Part shown: piece after piece, positions 9,929 through 19,814 of the stretch
How the letters are laid out: the number at the start of each line of letters is the position of its first letter
Numbering within the stretch: the first letter of the stretch is position 1
NCBI RefSeq assembly: GCF_032464895.1
Contig: NZ_JAWDIC010000003.1
Coordinates: 1-64,000, forward strand
Origin: Phycicoccus sp. M110.8
Lineage (GTDB): Bacteria > Actinomycetota > Actinomycetes > Actinomycetales > Dermatophilaceae
DNA: 64,000 nt
Direction: 5' to 3'
The notes under the pieces: generated by a model
The model's database searches: none
What the model was told of the DNA's origin: nothing
Seen by the model: only the letters and a program-made list of their open reading frames with translations
Made by a program: the position numbers and the translations under genes

Positions 9929-10743
9929 TCAGCTCCCGGTGATGTGCCGTCGCGCCTCGTCGAGCCGCCGCAGCACGGTGCCGTCGACGACCTCGTCGCC
10001 GACCTGCACCCGGATGCCGCCCATGACGTGCGGGTCGAGGACCTGCTGGAGCTGCACCGGCTTGCCGTAGATGTTCTGCAGTGCGGAGGCGAGCCGCTCG
10101 CGCTGCTGGGCCGTGAGGTCGTGCGCCACCGTGACGACGGCGGTCACCTGCTCGCGCCGCTGGGCGGCGAGGGCGAGGTATGCCTCGAGGGTCCGGTCGA
10201 GCTTGCGGCCGCGGGGGGCGAGCACCGCCTGGCGGGCCAGGCGCAGCGTCTCCGGTGCGGCCTTGCCCTCGAGCAGCTGCTGGACGAGTCCGGCCTTGGC
10301 CGTGGCGTCGCCCTGGCGGTTGGTCAGCGCGTCGCGAAGCTCGGGGTTGGCGGCCACGGTCCGCTCGAAGCGGAAGAGCTCGTCCTCGACGCGGTCGATG
10401 CGACCGGACTGCTCGGCGCCCGCGAGGACGGCCGAGATGCCGAGCTCCTCCACGGTGTCGGGCAGGTCCCGCTCGGCGGCCCACCGCTGGCCGACGAGGT
10501 TCTTCACCACGACGACCGTCTCGGGCGTGACCTTGCCGGTGAGCAGGCGCTCGGCCAGGGCCGACTTGTCCGCCGCCTCGCGCGAGGGGTCGGCGAGGGC
10601 ACGGCGCAGCGTGGCGGAGCCGTCGATGGTGGCCGCGACCGCGAGCAGCTCGTCACCGAGCGTGCTGCGGTCGACGCCCCCGGCGAGCGCGGCGTCGAGC
10701 GCCTTGCTGCCGGCGAGCGCGGCGGCCCGCGACGAACCACGCA

Positions 10744-10744
<1 letters not shown>
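9929..10744 (-). CDS. atpH: ATP synthase delta subunit
   Basis: This is a 271-residue delta subunit that links the F1 head to the peripheral stalk. The length matches Streptomyces-type delta and is longer than the 177 residues of E. coli. It is a separate gene and not the b-delta fusion found in mycobacteria. The C-terminal part [34 protein letters not shown] is the diagnostic signature. The start overlaps the atpF stop by one base (TGATG), indicating translational coupling. Confidence 0.95.
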
Positions 10745-11361
<617 letters not shown>

Positions 11362-11372
11362 CTAGGGGAAGG

Positions 11373-11582
11373 TCAGCCCTTGAAGACGAACGCGAACACC
11401 AGACCGAGGATCGCGAGCGCCTCGGTGATGGCCATGCCGGTGAAGGCGATGGTCTGGAGCATTCCGCGAGCCTCGGGCTGGCGGGCGACACCGTTGATGT
11501 AGGCGGCGAAGATCAGGCCGACACCGATGCCGGGGCCGATCGCGGCGAGGCCGTAGCCGAGGAAGGCGATGTTGCCGGTCAT
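11373..11582 (-). CDS. atpE: ATP synthase Fo subunit c
   Basis: This is a 69-residue proteolipid that forms the rotating c-ring. It has two membrane helices joined by the polar loop ARQPEA; the proton-carrying carboxylate is the Glu in [13 protein letters not shown] of helix two. The glycine-rich first helix ([17 protein letters not shown]) is typical. The ATG at 11582 has AAAGGA six bases upstream, so I prefer it to an in-frame start seven codons earlier. Confidence 0.97.
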   Translation of the reverse strand: MTGNIAFLGYGLAAIGPGIGVGLIFAAYINGVARQPEARGMLQTIAFTGMAITEALAILGLVFAFVFKG

Positions 11583-11679
11583 TTTCGATCCTTTCGGTGG
11601 CACCGGGACGGGTTCCCGGTGTCGTGGGTGTGTGTTCAGTTGGTGGTGCGGACGGGACCGGGGCCCCGGGACTGTGGGG

Positions 11680-12513
11680 TCAGTGGTGCTCGGAGACCGC
11701 GTCGGCGATGTAGAGCGCGGCCAGCAGGGTGAAGATGAACGCCTGCAGGAACTCGATGAGCAGCTCGAAGAAGGTCATGCCGATCGAGAAGCCGAAGGAC
11801 AGCACGCCGGAGAACTTCAGGAAGAGGTTGTCGCCGTGCAGCAGGAGGTACTCACCGCCGAGGATGAACACCAGGAGCATCAGGTGGCCGGCGAGCATGT
11901 TGCCCATGAGTCGCAGCGCGAGGGTGAGCGGCCGGATCACGAAGTAGGTGAGGAACTCGAGCACGAACAGGATCGGCTTGAGCCAGCCCGGCAGCCCCGG
12001 CGGGACGAGGGACTTGAAGTAGGGCAGGACGCCGTGCTTCCGGCGGATCGCGACCGTGTGGTACGTGATGTAGACGATCAGGGTCAGCACCAGCGGGATG
12101 CCGAGGCGGCTCATCGTCGGGAACTGCACGAACGGCACGATCCCGAAGACGTTGTTGAGCAGGATCAGCGTGAAGAGGGTGAACAGCAGCGGCAGGAACT
12201 GCAGGAAGTCCTTGCTGCCGATGATGTCGCGGCCGATGGTGTTGCGCACGAAGTTGTACGTGCCCTCGACGAGGAACTGGCGCCGGCTCGGGACGATGGA
12301 GAGCTTGCTGCTCGTGCCGACGAAGAACCACGCGAGGATGCCGACCGAGATGAGCAGGACGAGCGCGGGCCGCGTGAAGGTCCAGGGGCCTTCCCCGTTG
12401 ACGGGGAGGATGGGCCACCAGAAGTTCGCGACGCCCGGCGTCTCGAACCCGCCTCCGCCGCCGGCGGCGGGGATGGCTCCCGCAATGTGCATGGGCACCA
12501 CGTTCAGGCTCAC
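11680..12513 (-). CDS. atpB: ATP synthase Fo subunit a
   Basis: This is a 277-residue membrane subunit a forming the proton half-channels. The essential Arg is in the [20 protein letters not shown] helix, and the penultimate helix motif [21 protein letters not shown] is intact. I start at the GTG at 12513 because GGAGGAGA precedes it at good distance; the frame is open much further upstream but is Arg-rich shadow sequence there. It opens the structural atp genes after the AtpI-like gene. Confidence 0.95.
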   Translation of the reverse strand: MSLNVVPMHIAGAIPAAGGGGGFETPGVANFWWPILPVNGEGPWTFTRPALVLLISVGILAWFFVGTSSKLSIVPSRRQFLVEGTYNFVRNTIGRDIIGSKDFLQFLPLLFTLFTLILLNNVFGIVPFVQFPTMSRLGIPLVLTLIVYITYHTVAIRRKHGVLPYFKSLVPPGLPGWLKPILFVLEFLTYFVIRPLTLALRLMGNMLAGHLMLLVFILGGEYLLLHGDNLFLKFSGVLSFGFSIGMTFFELLIEFLQAFIFTLLAALYIADAVSEHH

Positions 12514-12673
12514 AGCCTCTCCTCCAGTGAAGTGTCGAGCAGCCGCACCGCCGCTCCGGGTCGGGGGCCAGTGCAGCGGGAACTGCGCGGACGGACGCTG
12601 GCCGGGGTCGTGGCGGACGACAGCCCGTACGCTACCCGACCTGCGCGACCATCCGCGACGCGGGCTGCGGCGC

Positions 12674-13120
12674 TCACGGCCGCACCGTCCCGCTGTCCGG
12701 CTCGTCGTAGACCGGCACGCGGGCGTGCCGCCACGCGAGCACCTGCGCCGCCTGCCAGACGAGCACGGTGACGAGCATCGCGACACCGGCCGCGACGCTG
12801 TCGAACGAGTCGATCCGGCGGACGACGACGAGCACGCCCAGGAGCACGAGCACCTGGGCGAAGTAGACCGCCATGCCGACGGCCATGAAGAGCATCGGCT
12901 CGCTCCGGTCGCGGACGAACCGGCCGACCATCACCAGGCCTGACGCGAAGAACGCCAGGGCGATGACGACGCCGATGACGCCGGCCACTCCCCCGGCGAG
13001 GCCGCGGACGACGCCGAGCACGACCGACGTCACGACGCCGGCGACCGCCGCGGGGACCAGGGCCCGGCCGAGCACCACGTGGAAGAGGTTGTCACCCCTG
13101 GGCGTGGTCTGCTGCGACAT
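12674..13120 (-). CDS. AtpI-like membrane protein of the ATP synthase operon
   Basis: This is a 148-residue protein with four predicted membrane helices (about 20-40, 45-62, 76-100, 110-132) and short polar ends. Position directly upstream of atpB, size and four-helix layout fit the poorly conserved AtpI (ATP synthase protein I) group, which is thought to help c-ring assembly. Sequence recognition alone is weak; the assignment rests on position and topology. The same place in M. tuberculosis holds Rv1303. Confidence 0.7.
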   Translation of the reverse strand: MSQQTTPRGDNLFHVVLGRALVPAAVAGVVTSVVLGVVRGLAGGVAGVIGVVIALAFFASGLVMVGRFVRDRSEPMLFMAVGMAVYFAQVLVLLGVLVVVRRIDSFDSVAAGVAMLVTVLVWQAAQVLAWRHARVPVYDEPDSGTVRP

Positions 13121-13311
13121 GGTCTGGCCTGCCTGGTTCGTCGGGGCTGAATGCCTGGCGAAAGAGGGTCGGGACGCCGTCTCCGGCGCTTGTGAAAGCT
13201 ATCACAAGCTCCCTCCCGAGCCCAAACGCCGCCCACCATCTCTGCGGTCATGCCCGGCACCTCGCCCGGGAACCCGCGCCCACGAGCCATCCTCCCGGAC
13301 GCAGACGCCGG

Positions 13312-13343
13312 GGAGCCCCGCCCCGAGATCGGGACGGGGCTCC
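13312..13343 (-). terminator. Hairpin terminator after the membrane protein gene
   Basis: The arms starting ggagccccgcccc and ending gggacggggctcc pair with one mismatch, 26 bases beyond the stop codon at 13369. No clear T-run follows. If it stops transcription, the ATP synthase operon is insulated from the upstream genes and starts from its own promoter within 13121-13311. Confidence 0.55.
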
Positions 13344-13368
13344 AGCCGGCGCTCGTGCGGTGCGGCCG

Positions 13369-13890
13369 TCAGCCGCGCGAGCGCATGAGCCGTCGCAACG
13401 TGCCGAAGATCCCGAGCGCGGCGAAAACGACGAACATGACGAGGTCGGACCCGTACGAGCCGAGCACCTTGGGGTCGAAGAGGTTGGCCGCGACCATGTC
13501 CAGGGCGGAGGGGTAGCCGAGGGCCTGCCCCTCGGGGGTGCCGTGGTAGTCCACGATGTCCGCCGCCACGATGGCGAGGAAGGACAGGACCACCCCGGCG
13601 ACGATGACGCCGACCAGCGCGACTAGGCCGCGGCGCGGAACCGCACGGGCGCCCTTGGTGTACAGCCAGGTGGCGAGCCCGGCGATGAGGAAGCTGGAGA
13701 TGGAGGCGATGTAGCCGAGCTTCCAGATGAGCACCGACGCGAGCATGCCGAGCGGGATCGCGGCCAGCGACCAGAGGATGCCCCGCGGGACGATCTCGAC
13801 CGGCTGCGCTGCCGGCGCGGGGTCTGTGGCGGGCGCCTGCGGCCGGTCGGGCAGCGCGTGGTCGGCGGCGGTGTGGTCGAACGAGCTCAT
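13369..13890 (-). CDS. Hypothetical four-helix membrane protein
   Basis: This is a 173-residue protein of unknown function. The first 45 residues are polar and Pro/Ala-rich; then come about four hydrophobic helices (about 49-68, 71-87, 95-118, 146-166) and a short basic tail RRLMRSRG. The ATG at 13890 follows a GGAGGGGG-type ribosome site. It lies between wecA and the atp operon on the same strand. I do not recognise the family. Confidence 0.7.
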   Translation of the reverse strand: MSSFDHTAADHALPDRPQAPATDPAPAAQPVEIVPRGILWSLAAIPLGMLASVLIWKLGYIASISSFLIAGLATWLYTKGARAVPRRGLVALVGVIVAGVVLSFLAIVAADIVDYHGTPEGQALGYPSALDMVAANLFDPKVLGSYGSDLVMFVVFAALGIFGTLRRLMRSRG

Positions 13891-14057
13891 GGTGTGGGTC
13901 CCCCCTCTGGTCCTGGAACGGAGCGGGGGCACCGTACGGCCGGACGGGGTCGCGCGGGGGGCGAATCGGGCGAACTCGCCCCGATCGGCCGATCCCGGCG
14001 GCGGCGGCCCGTCGGGCATCGGGCGCGCCCGGCGTCAGGCGACCGCGGGGCCGGAGG

Positions 14058-15176
14058 TCAGGCGATCCGGCGGGGCCGGTGGCCGGGCGCGGACCAGCGG
14101 GGCAGCCAGACCGTGAGCACGCCGGCGACGACGACCGCCACGAGGACGCCGATCGCCGCGACGAGGGGGTCGGGCACCAGGACGAAGCTGACCGACCCCA
14201 GGGACGTCACCGCCGCCCACAGCCACAGCAGCAGGACCGCCCGCCGGTGCCCGTGCCCGATCTGCAGCATGCGGTGGTGCAGGTGCTGCTTGTCCGGCTG
14301 CCAGGGCCGCTCCCCCCGGCGCGTGCGGCGCACGACCGCGAGCAGGATGTCGACGAGCGGCAGCAGGATGATCGCCAGCGGCACGACGAGCGGCAGCAGG
14401 GTGGCCGCGACCGGGTTGGTGCTCACCTGGGACGGCGTGACGTTGCCCGTCGTCGAGATGGTCGCCGCGGCCAGCAGGAGCCCGAGCAGCAGGGCGCCGG
14501 AGTCCCCCATGAACAGCCGGGCCGGGTGGTAGTTGTGCGGCAGGAACCCCAGGCAGCAGCCGATGAGGGCTGCCGAGATCAGGGTCGCCGAGGAGAACAC
14601 GTTCGGCGGGTCGAAGGTGCGGGAGATGCCGTAGCTGTAGATGAAGAACGACGTCGCCGCGATGACGACCACCCCGGCCGCCAGGCCGTCGAGCCCGTCG
14701 ATGAAGTTGACGGCGTTGGTGAAGACGACGACGGCGAAGACGGTGAGCCCCACCATGATCGGCGTGGGCAGCACCGTCACCCCGCCGATCGGCAGCTGGA
14801 AGAGCTGGATGCCGCTGAACGCCATGATCCCTGCGGCGATCATCTGGCCGCCCATCTTGGTCAGCCAGTCCATCTCGCGGATGTCGTCGATCGCGCCGAT
14901 GAGGCACACGATCGCCGCGCCGTAGAGCACGCCCTTGAGCTCGGGCCCGAGGACGAAGACCTGGCCGAGGAACGGCAGGTGGCTCGCCGCAAGCATCGAC
15001 GCCGCGAAGCCCAGGAAGATCGCCACTCCCCCGAGGCGCGGGATCGGGGCCGAGTGCACGTCGCGGTCACGGACCGGCGTGAACGCCCCGAGGCGCACGG
15101 CGACGGCACGCAGCAGCGGCGTCGCGGCATACGTCACCACCGCGGCGACCATCAGGACCAGGAGGTACTCGCGCAC
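14058..15176 (-). CDS. wecA: Polyprenyl-phosphate GlcNAc-1-phosphate transferase
   Basis: This is a 372-residue integral membrane enzyme of the MraY/WecA/TagO family. It transfers a sugar-1-phosphate, most likely GlcNAc-1-P, to the lipid carrier to start cell-wall linker or surface-polymer synthesis. Key motifs: RDVHSAPIPRLGG near the N-terminus, DDIREMDWLTKMGGQ, and NAVNFIDGLDGLAAG with catalytic Asp residues; KQHLHHRML is the WecA/Rfe-type histidine motif. About ten membrane helices. The start is GTG at 15176. The equivalent position in M. tuberculosis is rfe (Rv1302), needed for arabinogalactan linkage, which also requires dTDP-rhamnose like that made by the rfb genes in this window. Confidence 0.92.
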   Translation of the reverse strand: MREYLLVLMVAAVVTYAATPLLRAVAVRLGAFTPVRDRDVHSAPIPRLGGVAIFLGFAASMLAASHLPFLGQVFVLGPELKGVLYGAAIVCLIGAIDDIREMDWLTKMGGQMIAAGIMAFSGIQLFQLPIGGVTVLPTPIMVGLTVFAVVVFTNAVNFIDGLDGLAAGVVVIAATSFFIYSYGISRTFDPPNVFSSATLISAALIGCCLGFLPHNYHPARLFMGDSGALLLGLLLAAATISTTGNVTPSQVSTNPVAATLLPLVVPLAIILLPLVDILLAVVRRTRRGERPWQPDKQHLHHRMLQIGHGHRRAVLLLWLWAAVTSLGSVSFVLVPDPLVAAIGVLVAVVVAGVLTVWLPRWSAPGHRPRRIA

Positions 15177-15231
15177 CCACGTGCCTCTCGGGTGGGATCG
15201 GGGACCGGGCGTCCGGGCTCTGCGCCGGCGG

Positions 15232-16512
15232 TCAGCCCCGAGGGTATGCCGGGAAGCTGGTGACGAGCTCCGTCACGCCCGCGCGGACCTCCTTGGAGAC
15301 CGCGTGGTCGGGGTCGGCGTCACCCTCGACGACCGCCTTGGCGATGAGGTCGGCGATGGTGCGCATCTGCTCGGTGCCCATGCCCTGGGTGGTGACGCAG
15401 GGGGTGCCGACGCGGATGCCGCTGGCGATGTTCGGCTTCTGCGGGTCGAACGGGATCGCGTTCTTGTTGAGCACGATGCCGGCCGCGTCGGCACGGGCCT
15501 CGGCGTCGGCGCCAGTGACGCCCACGCGCTGCAGGTCGTGCAGCGACAGGTGGGTGTCGGTGCCACCGGTTGTGGGCCGGATCCCCTTCTCCCCCAGTGC
15601 GGTTGCCAAGACAGACGCGTTCTCGATGACCTGCTTGGCGTACGCCTGGTACTCGGGCGTCGCGCACTCCTTGAAGTTGACCGCCTTGGCCGCGATGGTG
15701 TGCATCTGCGGGCCGCCCTGCATCATCGGGAACACGGCCTTGTCGAGCTTGGCGGCGTGCTCCTCCTTGCACACCAGGGCGCCCGAGCGCGGGCCGCGCA
15801 GCACCTTGTGCGTCGTGAACGTGACGACGTCGGCGTACGGCACGGGGCTGGGGATGGCCTTGCCCGCGACGAGGCCGATGAAGTGGGCGGCGTCGACCCA
15901 GAAAATCGCGCCGACCTCGTCGGCCAGCTTGCGGAAGAACTCGAAGTCGATGAGGCGCGGGATCGCCGAGCCGCCGGCGAGGATGACCTTGGGCTTGTGC
16001 TCCTTGGCGAGGCGCTCGACCTCGGCGTAGTCGATGTCCTCGGTCTGCTTGTCGACGCCGTAGTGGACGGCGTTGAACCACTTGCCGGAGAACGAGACCT
16101 TGGTGCCGTGGGTCAGGTGGCCGCCCATCGGGAGGGCCATCGCGAGGATCGTGTCGCCGGGCTGCATGAAGGCGCCGTAGACCGCCTGGTTCGCGCTGGC
16201 GCCCGAGTGCGGCTGGACGTTCGCGTGGTCGGCGTCGAAGAGGGCCTTGCACCGCTCGATGGCGAGGTTCTCGGCCTTGTCGACCTCAGAGCAGCCGCCG
16301 TAGTAGCGGCGGCCGGGGTAGCCCTCGGCGTACTTGTTGCTCAGGGTCGAGCCGAGGGCGGTGAGCACCTCGGGGCTGGACATGTTCTCGCTGGCGATGA
16401 GCTGCAGGCCGCTGCGGATGCGGTCGAGCTCGGAGACGAGCACACCGGCGACCTCCGGGTCGAAGGCCTCCAGCGCCCCGAAGTCGGAGCCGTAGAAGGT
16501 GTCAGCGCTCAT
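15232..16512 (-). CDS. glyA: Serine hydroxymethyltransferase
   Basis: This is a 426-residue PLP enzyme interconverting serine and glycine with tetrahydrofolate, feeding one-carbon metabolism. The PLP-lysine motif is TFTTHKVLRGPRSGALV; the N-terminal LIASENMSSPEVLTALGS and YAEGYPGRRYYGGCSEVD blocks are intact. The start at 16512 is preceded by GGGAGAG and lies inside the 3' end of the sua5 gene (11-base overlap), so the two are translationally linked. Confidence 0.97.
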   Translation of the reverse strand: MSADTFYGSDFGALEAFDPEVAGVLVSELDRIRSGLQLIASENMSSPEVLTALGSTLSNKYAEGYPGRRYYGGCSEVDKAENLAIERCKALFDADHANVQPHSGASANQAVYGAFMQPGDTILAMALPMGGHLTHGTKVSFSGKWFNAVHYGVDKQTEDIDYAEVERLAKEHKPKVILAGGSAIPRLIDFEFFRKLADEVGAIFWVDAAHFIGLVAGKAIPSPVPYADVVTFTTHKVLRGPRSGALVCKEEHAAKLDKAVFPMMQGGPQMHTIAAKAVNFKECATPEYQAYAKQVIENASVLATALGEKGIRPTTGGTDTHLSLHDLQRVGVTGADAEARADAAGIVLNKNAIPFDPQKPNIASGIRVGTPCVTTQGMGTEQMRTIADLIAKAVVEGDADPDHAVSKEVRAGVTELVTSFPAYPRG

Positions 16513-17260
16513 GGGTCTCTCCCGGGGTGTCGGCGGCGGGCTCGGAGGTCGGGGGCAACTCTAGGGCGTCCTCGCCGGGCCTCCCGGTGGCGTCCGCGGA
16601 CGCCACGGCGGACGGCTCGGGCTCCGCCGGGCGCTCGAGCACGGCGTCGATCTGGTCCTGGGTGATCGCGCCGGCGCGCAGGACCGTAGGCGTCGGGCCC
16701 GTGCAGTCGACGATGGTGGACACCTCCATGCTCGTCGTGGGGCCACCGTCGAGGTAGACCGAGACGGCGGCGCCGAGCTGCGCGGCGGCGTCGGTGACCG
16801 TGGTCGCAGGCGGCTGGCCGGTGAGGTTGGCGCTCGTCACGGCCAGCGGGCCCACCTCGGTGAGCAGCGCGAGCGCGACGTCGTCCTGCGGCATCCGCAG
16901 GGCGACCGTGCCGTTGGTGTCGCCGAGGTCCCACATGAGCGACGCCTGCGCGGTCAGGACGAGGGTGAGCGGCCCCGGCCAGAACTCGGCGATGAGGTCG
17001 CGGGCGTAGGCCGGCACGTCGGTGGCGAGGCCGTCGACGGTGCGGACGCTGGGGACCAGGACCGGGGGCGGCATCTCGCGCCCGCGGCCCTTGGCCGCCA
17101 GCACGGAGGCGACCGCCTCGGCGGAGAACGCGTCGGCGCCGACGCCGTACACGGTGTCGGTCGGGAGGACCACCACCTCCCCGGCGCGTACTGCCTCGGC
17201 GGCCTTGGCGACCCCCTCGGCGCGACCCTCGTCGGTGGTGCAGTCGTAGACCGGGCTCAT
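16502..17260 (-). CDS. sua5: L-threonylcarbamoyladenylate synthase (Sua5/YrdC family)
   Basis: This is a 252-residue enzyme that makes threonylcarbamoyl-AMP for the t6A37 modification of ANN-decoding tRNAs. The core (about 1-205) shows VVVLPTDTVYGVGADAFS, the KGRGREMPPPVLV basic stretch and VTSANLTGQPP. The last 45 residues are an acidic, disordered tail that is probably not part of the fold. The ATG at 17260 begins just before the conserved core. The 3' end overlaps glyA. It follows prfA-prmC, the usual translation-related neighbourhood. Confidence 0.93.
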   Translation of the reverse strand: MSPVYDCTTDEGRAEGVAKAAEAVRAGEVVVLPTDTVYGVGADAFSAEAVASVLAAKGRGREMPPPVLVPSVRTVDGLATDVPAYARDLIAEFWPGPLTLVLTAQASLMWDLGDTNGTVALRMPQDDVALALLTEVGPLAVTSANLTGQPPATTVTDAAAQLGAAVSVYLDGGPTTSMEVSTIVDCTGPTPTVLRAGAITQDQIDAVLERPAEPEPSAVASADATGRPGEDALELPPTSEPAADTPGETHER

Positions 17261-17337
17261 GCGGCACAGCCTATTCCGGTGGCGCCGCGACCCGACTAAG
17301 GGCCCGGCTCCGCTCCGCCGCGCCTCGGGAATGTGAC

Positions 17338-17369
17338 TTCGGGCCACTGGCCCCCGGGGCCCGTGGCCC
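17338..17369. repeat. Degenerate copy of an inverted-repeat element (acttcgggccac)
   Basis: The 12-mer acttcgggccac is shared with the element at 40708-40766. Here gggccac (17341-17347) pairs with gtggccc (17363-17369), but the outer arm is lost. A second short pair, ggccactg (17342-17349) with cagtggcc (17391-17398), overlaps it. It lies in the 152-base gap between prmC and sua5. Confidence 0.45.
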
Positions 17370-17412
17370 ACACCGCGGCTCAGTGGCCACGAGTGCGAGA
17401 GTGGCGTGAGGG

Positions 17413-18273
17413 TCAGGCGCGCGTGGCGACGGTCGCGCGGGGGCGACCGGTGAGGTCCGGGTGGTCGACGACGTCGGCCCACTCCCCCGTGCGGCGCAGG
17501 GCCGCCGGGAGCGTCTGGCCCTGGCTGTCGGCGTGCTCCATCACGAGGGTGCCGCCCGGGCGCAGCAGGCCGGCTGCTCGGCGCGCCACCGCGAGCGGGA
17601 TGGCGAGACCGTCCTCGCTGCCGCCGTAGAGCGCCACCTCGGGGTCGTGGTCGCGGACCTCGGGGTCCAGCGGCACCATCCCGACGGGGATGTAGGGCGG
17701 GTTGGACACCACGACGTCGACCGTGCCGTCGAGCTCGGGGTATGCCGTGGTGGCGTCGCCGAGGCGCAGCTGCACCGGCAGCCCGGTCGCCTCGACGTTG
17801 CGCGCCGCCCAGGCGTGCGCGTCGACCGAGAGCTCGACCGCGTGGACCGTGGCGCCGGGCAGCTCGTCGGCCACCGCGAGCGCGATGGCGCCCGCCCCCG
17901 TGCAGAGGTCCACGACCACCGGGGTGGGACCGCAGGCGCGCGCCGCCTCGATGGCGAACCCGGCCACGACCTCGGTCTCCGGGCGCGGGGTGAAGACCCC
18001 GGGCCCGACGCTGAGGGTGAGGTGGCGGAAGTGCGCCTGCCCGGTCAGGTGCTGCAGCGGCAGCCGCGCAGCGCGCTCGGCGACGAGCCCGGCATACCGG
18101 TCGGCGACGCCGGCGTCGCACTCCTCCAGCAGCACCATCCGTCGGCGGACGTCGGAGACCTCGCAGCCGAGGGCGTGCGCCGCGAGCGCGAGCGCGTCGG
18201 CCTCCGGCGACGGCACGCCGGCGTCCGCGAGGGCACGGGTGGCGGCGAGGACCTCCGCCCGGAGCGTGCTCAC
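17413..18273 (-). CDS. prmC: Release factor glutamine methyltransferase
   Basis: This is a 286-residue S-adenosylmethionine-dependent enzyme that methylates the Gln of the GGQ motif in release factors. It has the helical N-terminal substrate domain, then [16 protein letters not shown] (AdoMet motif I) and the catalytic [10 protein letters not shown]. The GTG start at 18273 overlaps the prfA stop codon by four bases (GTGA), so enzyme and substrate are made from one message. Confidence 0.95.
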   Translation of the reverse strand: MSTLRAEVLAATRALADAGVPSPEADALALAAHALGCEVSDVRRRMVLLEECDAGVADRYAGLVAERAARLPLQHLTGQAHFRHLTLSVGPGVFTPRPETEVVAGFAIEAARACGPTPVVVDLCTGAGAIALAVADELPGATVHAVELSVDAHAWAARNVEATGLPVQLRLGDATTAYPELDGTVDVVVSNPPYIPVGMVPLDPEVRDHDPEVALYGGSEDGLAIPLAVARRAAGLLRPGGTLVMEHADSQGQTLPAALRRTGEWADVVDHPDLTGRPRATVATRA

Positions 18274-19346
18274 CCCTCGGCGACGGCGGCCATGCGGGCA
18301 GCCTCGTCGGCGTCGACAGCGGACTGGACGACCGGGTCGAGCTCGCCGTCGAGGACCGTGTCGAGGTTGTAGGCCTTGAACCCGGTCCGGTGGTCGGAGA
18401 TGCGGTTCTCGGGGAAGTTGTAGGTGCGGATCCGCTCGCTGCGGTCGACCGTGCGCACCTGGCTCTTGCGCGCCTCGGCGGAGGCGGCCGCGGCCTCGTC
18501 CATGGCCAGCTGGTGCAGCCGTGCGCGCAGCACCCGCATCGCCGACTCCTTGTTCTGGAGCTGGCTCTTCTCGTTCTGGCAGGAGACGACGACACCGGTC
18601 GGCAGGTGCGTGATGCGCACGGCGGAGTCGGTCGTGTTGACCGACTGCCCGCCGGGGCCGGACGAGCGGTAGACGTCGATCTTGAGGTCGTTCGGGTCGA
18701 GCTCGACCTCGACCTCCTCGGCCTCCGGCATGACCCAGACACCCGCGGCGGAGGTGTGGATCCGGCCCTGGCTCTCGGTGACGGGCACGCGCTGGACGCG
18801 GTGCACCCCGCCCTCGTACTTGAGCCGCGCCCACGGGGCGTCGCCCGGCTCTGGCGTGCCCTTGGCCTTGATGGCCACCTGGACGTCCTTGTAGCCGCCG
18901 AGGTCGGACTCCGTCGCGTCGATGACCTCGGTCCTCCAGCCGCGGCGCTCGGCGTAGCGCAGGTACATCCGCAGCAGGTCGCCGGCGAACAGGGCCGACT
19001 CGTCGCCACCCTCGCCCGCCTTGACCTCGAGGATGACGTCGCGGTCGTCGTCGGGGTCGCGCGGCACGAGCAGCCGGCGCAGCTTCTCCTCCGCAGCGGC
19101 CAGGGACTGCTCCATCGCGGGGACCTCGTCGGCGAACGAGGCGTCCTCGGTGGCGAGCTCGCGGGCGGCGGCCAGGTCGTCCCGGGCCGCGTGCCACGCG
19201 TGGTACGCGGCGACGGTGGGCGCCAGCGCGGCATACCGCTTGTTCAGCTGGCGCACCTTGTCCTGGTCGCCGAAGACGGCGGGGTCGGCCAGCTGCGCCT
19301 CCAGGGCGGCGTGCTCCTCGACGAGGGCGGCGGCGGACTCCAGCAT
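18270..19346 (-). CDS. prfA: Peptide chain release factor 1
   Basis: This is a 358-residue class I release factor reading UAA and UAG. The catalytic loop is [20 protein letters not shown]. The N-terminal helical domain and the C-terminal segment [20 protein letters not shown] are typical of RF1. A tandem repeat and the rpmE terminator lie just upstream. Confidence 0.97.
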   Translation of the reverse strand: MLESAAALVEEHAALEAQLADPAVFGDQDKVRQLNKRYAALAPTVAAYHAWHAARDDLAAARELATEDASFADEVPAMEQSLAAAEEKLRRLLVPRDPDDDRDVILEVKAGEGGDESALFAGDLLRMYLRYAERRGWRTEVIDATESDLGGYKDVQVAIKAKGTPEPGDAPWARLKYEGGVHRVQRVPVTESQGRIHTSAAGVWVMPEAEEVEVELDPNDLKIDVYRSSGPGGQSVNTTDSAVRITHLPTGVVVSCQNEKSQLQNKESAMRVLRARLHQLAMDEAAAASAEARKSQVRTVDRSERIRTYNFPENRISDHRTGFKAYNLDTVLDGELDPVVQSAVDADEAARMAAVAEG

Positions 19347-19405
19347 CGATGCTCTCCGGTCTCGGGGGTGGCCACGCGGCGACGGCGCGGCGGCGGGTGG
19401 GGGGT

Positions 19406-19450
19406 GTCTCTCGGGAAGGTGTCTCTCGGGAAGACGTCTCTCGGGAAGAC
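19406..19450. repeat. 15-bp tandem repeat, three copies
   Basis: The unit gtctctcgggaagac occurs at 19406, 19421 and 19436; the first copy ends in gt instead of ac. It lies between the rpmE terminator and prfA, in the region that should contain the prfA leader. On the transcribed strand the unit reads GTCTTCCCGAGAGAC, an imperfect inverted repeat (GTCT...AGAC), so each copy could form a small hairpin. Confidence 0.85.
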
Positions 19451-19452
19451 AA

Positions 19453-19491
19453 ATGCGCCGGCCCCGACCGTGGAGGTCGGGACCGGCGCAT
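19453..19491 (-). terminator. Terminator of rpmE
   Basis: Arms atgcgccggccccgacc and ggtcgggaccggcgcat pair with one mismatch around a short loop. It lies nine bases after the rpmE stop codon. On the minus strand it is followed by TTTGTCTT. It is a strong intrinsic terminator candidate and would leave prfA dependent on its own promoter or on readthrough. Confidence 0.75.
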
Positions 19492-19499
19492 CGCGGAAG

Positions 19500-19715
19500 C
19501 TACTTGGCGGCCTTCTTGCCGTAGCGCGCCTCGAAGCGGGCCACGCGGCCACCGGTGTCGAGGATCTTCTGCTTGCCGGTGTAGAACGGGTGGCAGTTCG
19601 AGCAGACCTCGGCGTGGATGGCGCCGTTCGCAGCGGTGCTGCGGGTCTCGAACGTGTTGCCACAGGTACAGGTCACCGTGGTGGCGACGTACTCCGGGTG
19701 GATGTCCTTCTTCAA
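19500..19715 (-). CDS. rpmE: 50S ribosomal protein L31, zinc form
   Basis: This is a 71-residue L31 of the Zn-binding type. CTCG and CSNC carry four Cys in CxC...CxxC arrangement, followed by [20 protein letters not shown]. The start is TTG at 19715, preceded by AAGGAG six bases upstream; no ATG or GTG fits. Zinc-dependent L31 acts as a zinc reserve in other bacteria. In many actinobacteria rpmE follows rho directly; here a four-gene operon separates them. Confidence 0.96.
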   Translation of the reverse strand: MKKDIHPEYVATTVTCTCGNTFETRSTAANGAIHAEVCSNCHPFYTGKQKILDTGGRVARFEARYGKKAAK

Positions 19716-19814
19716 AGCGTGCTCCTTGAGTCGGTGTGGCCGGGTCCGCGGGATCTGCCCGTGCTGCGGTGAACCGGTCAGCGGTCAAGTGTGCCAGACG
19801 TGGCGCACCTTCTC

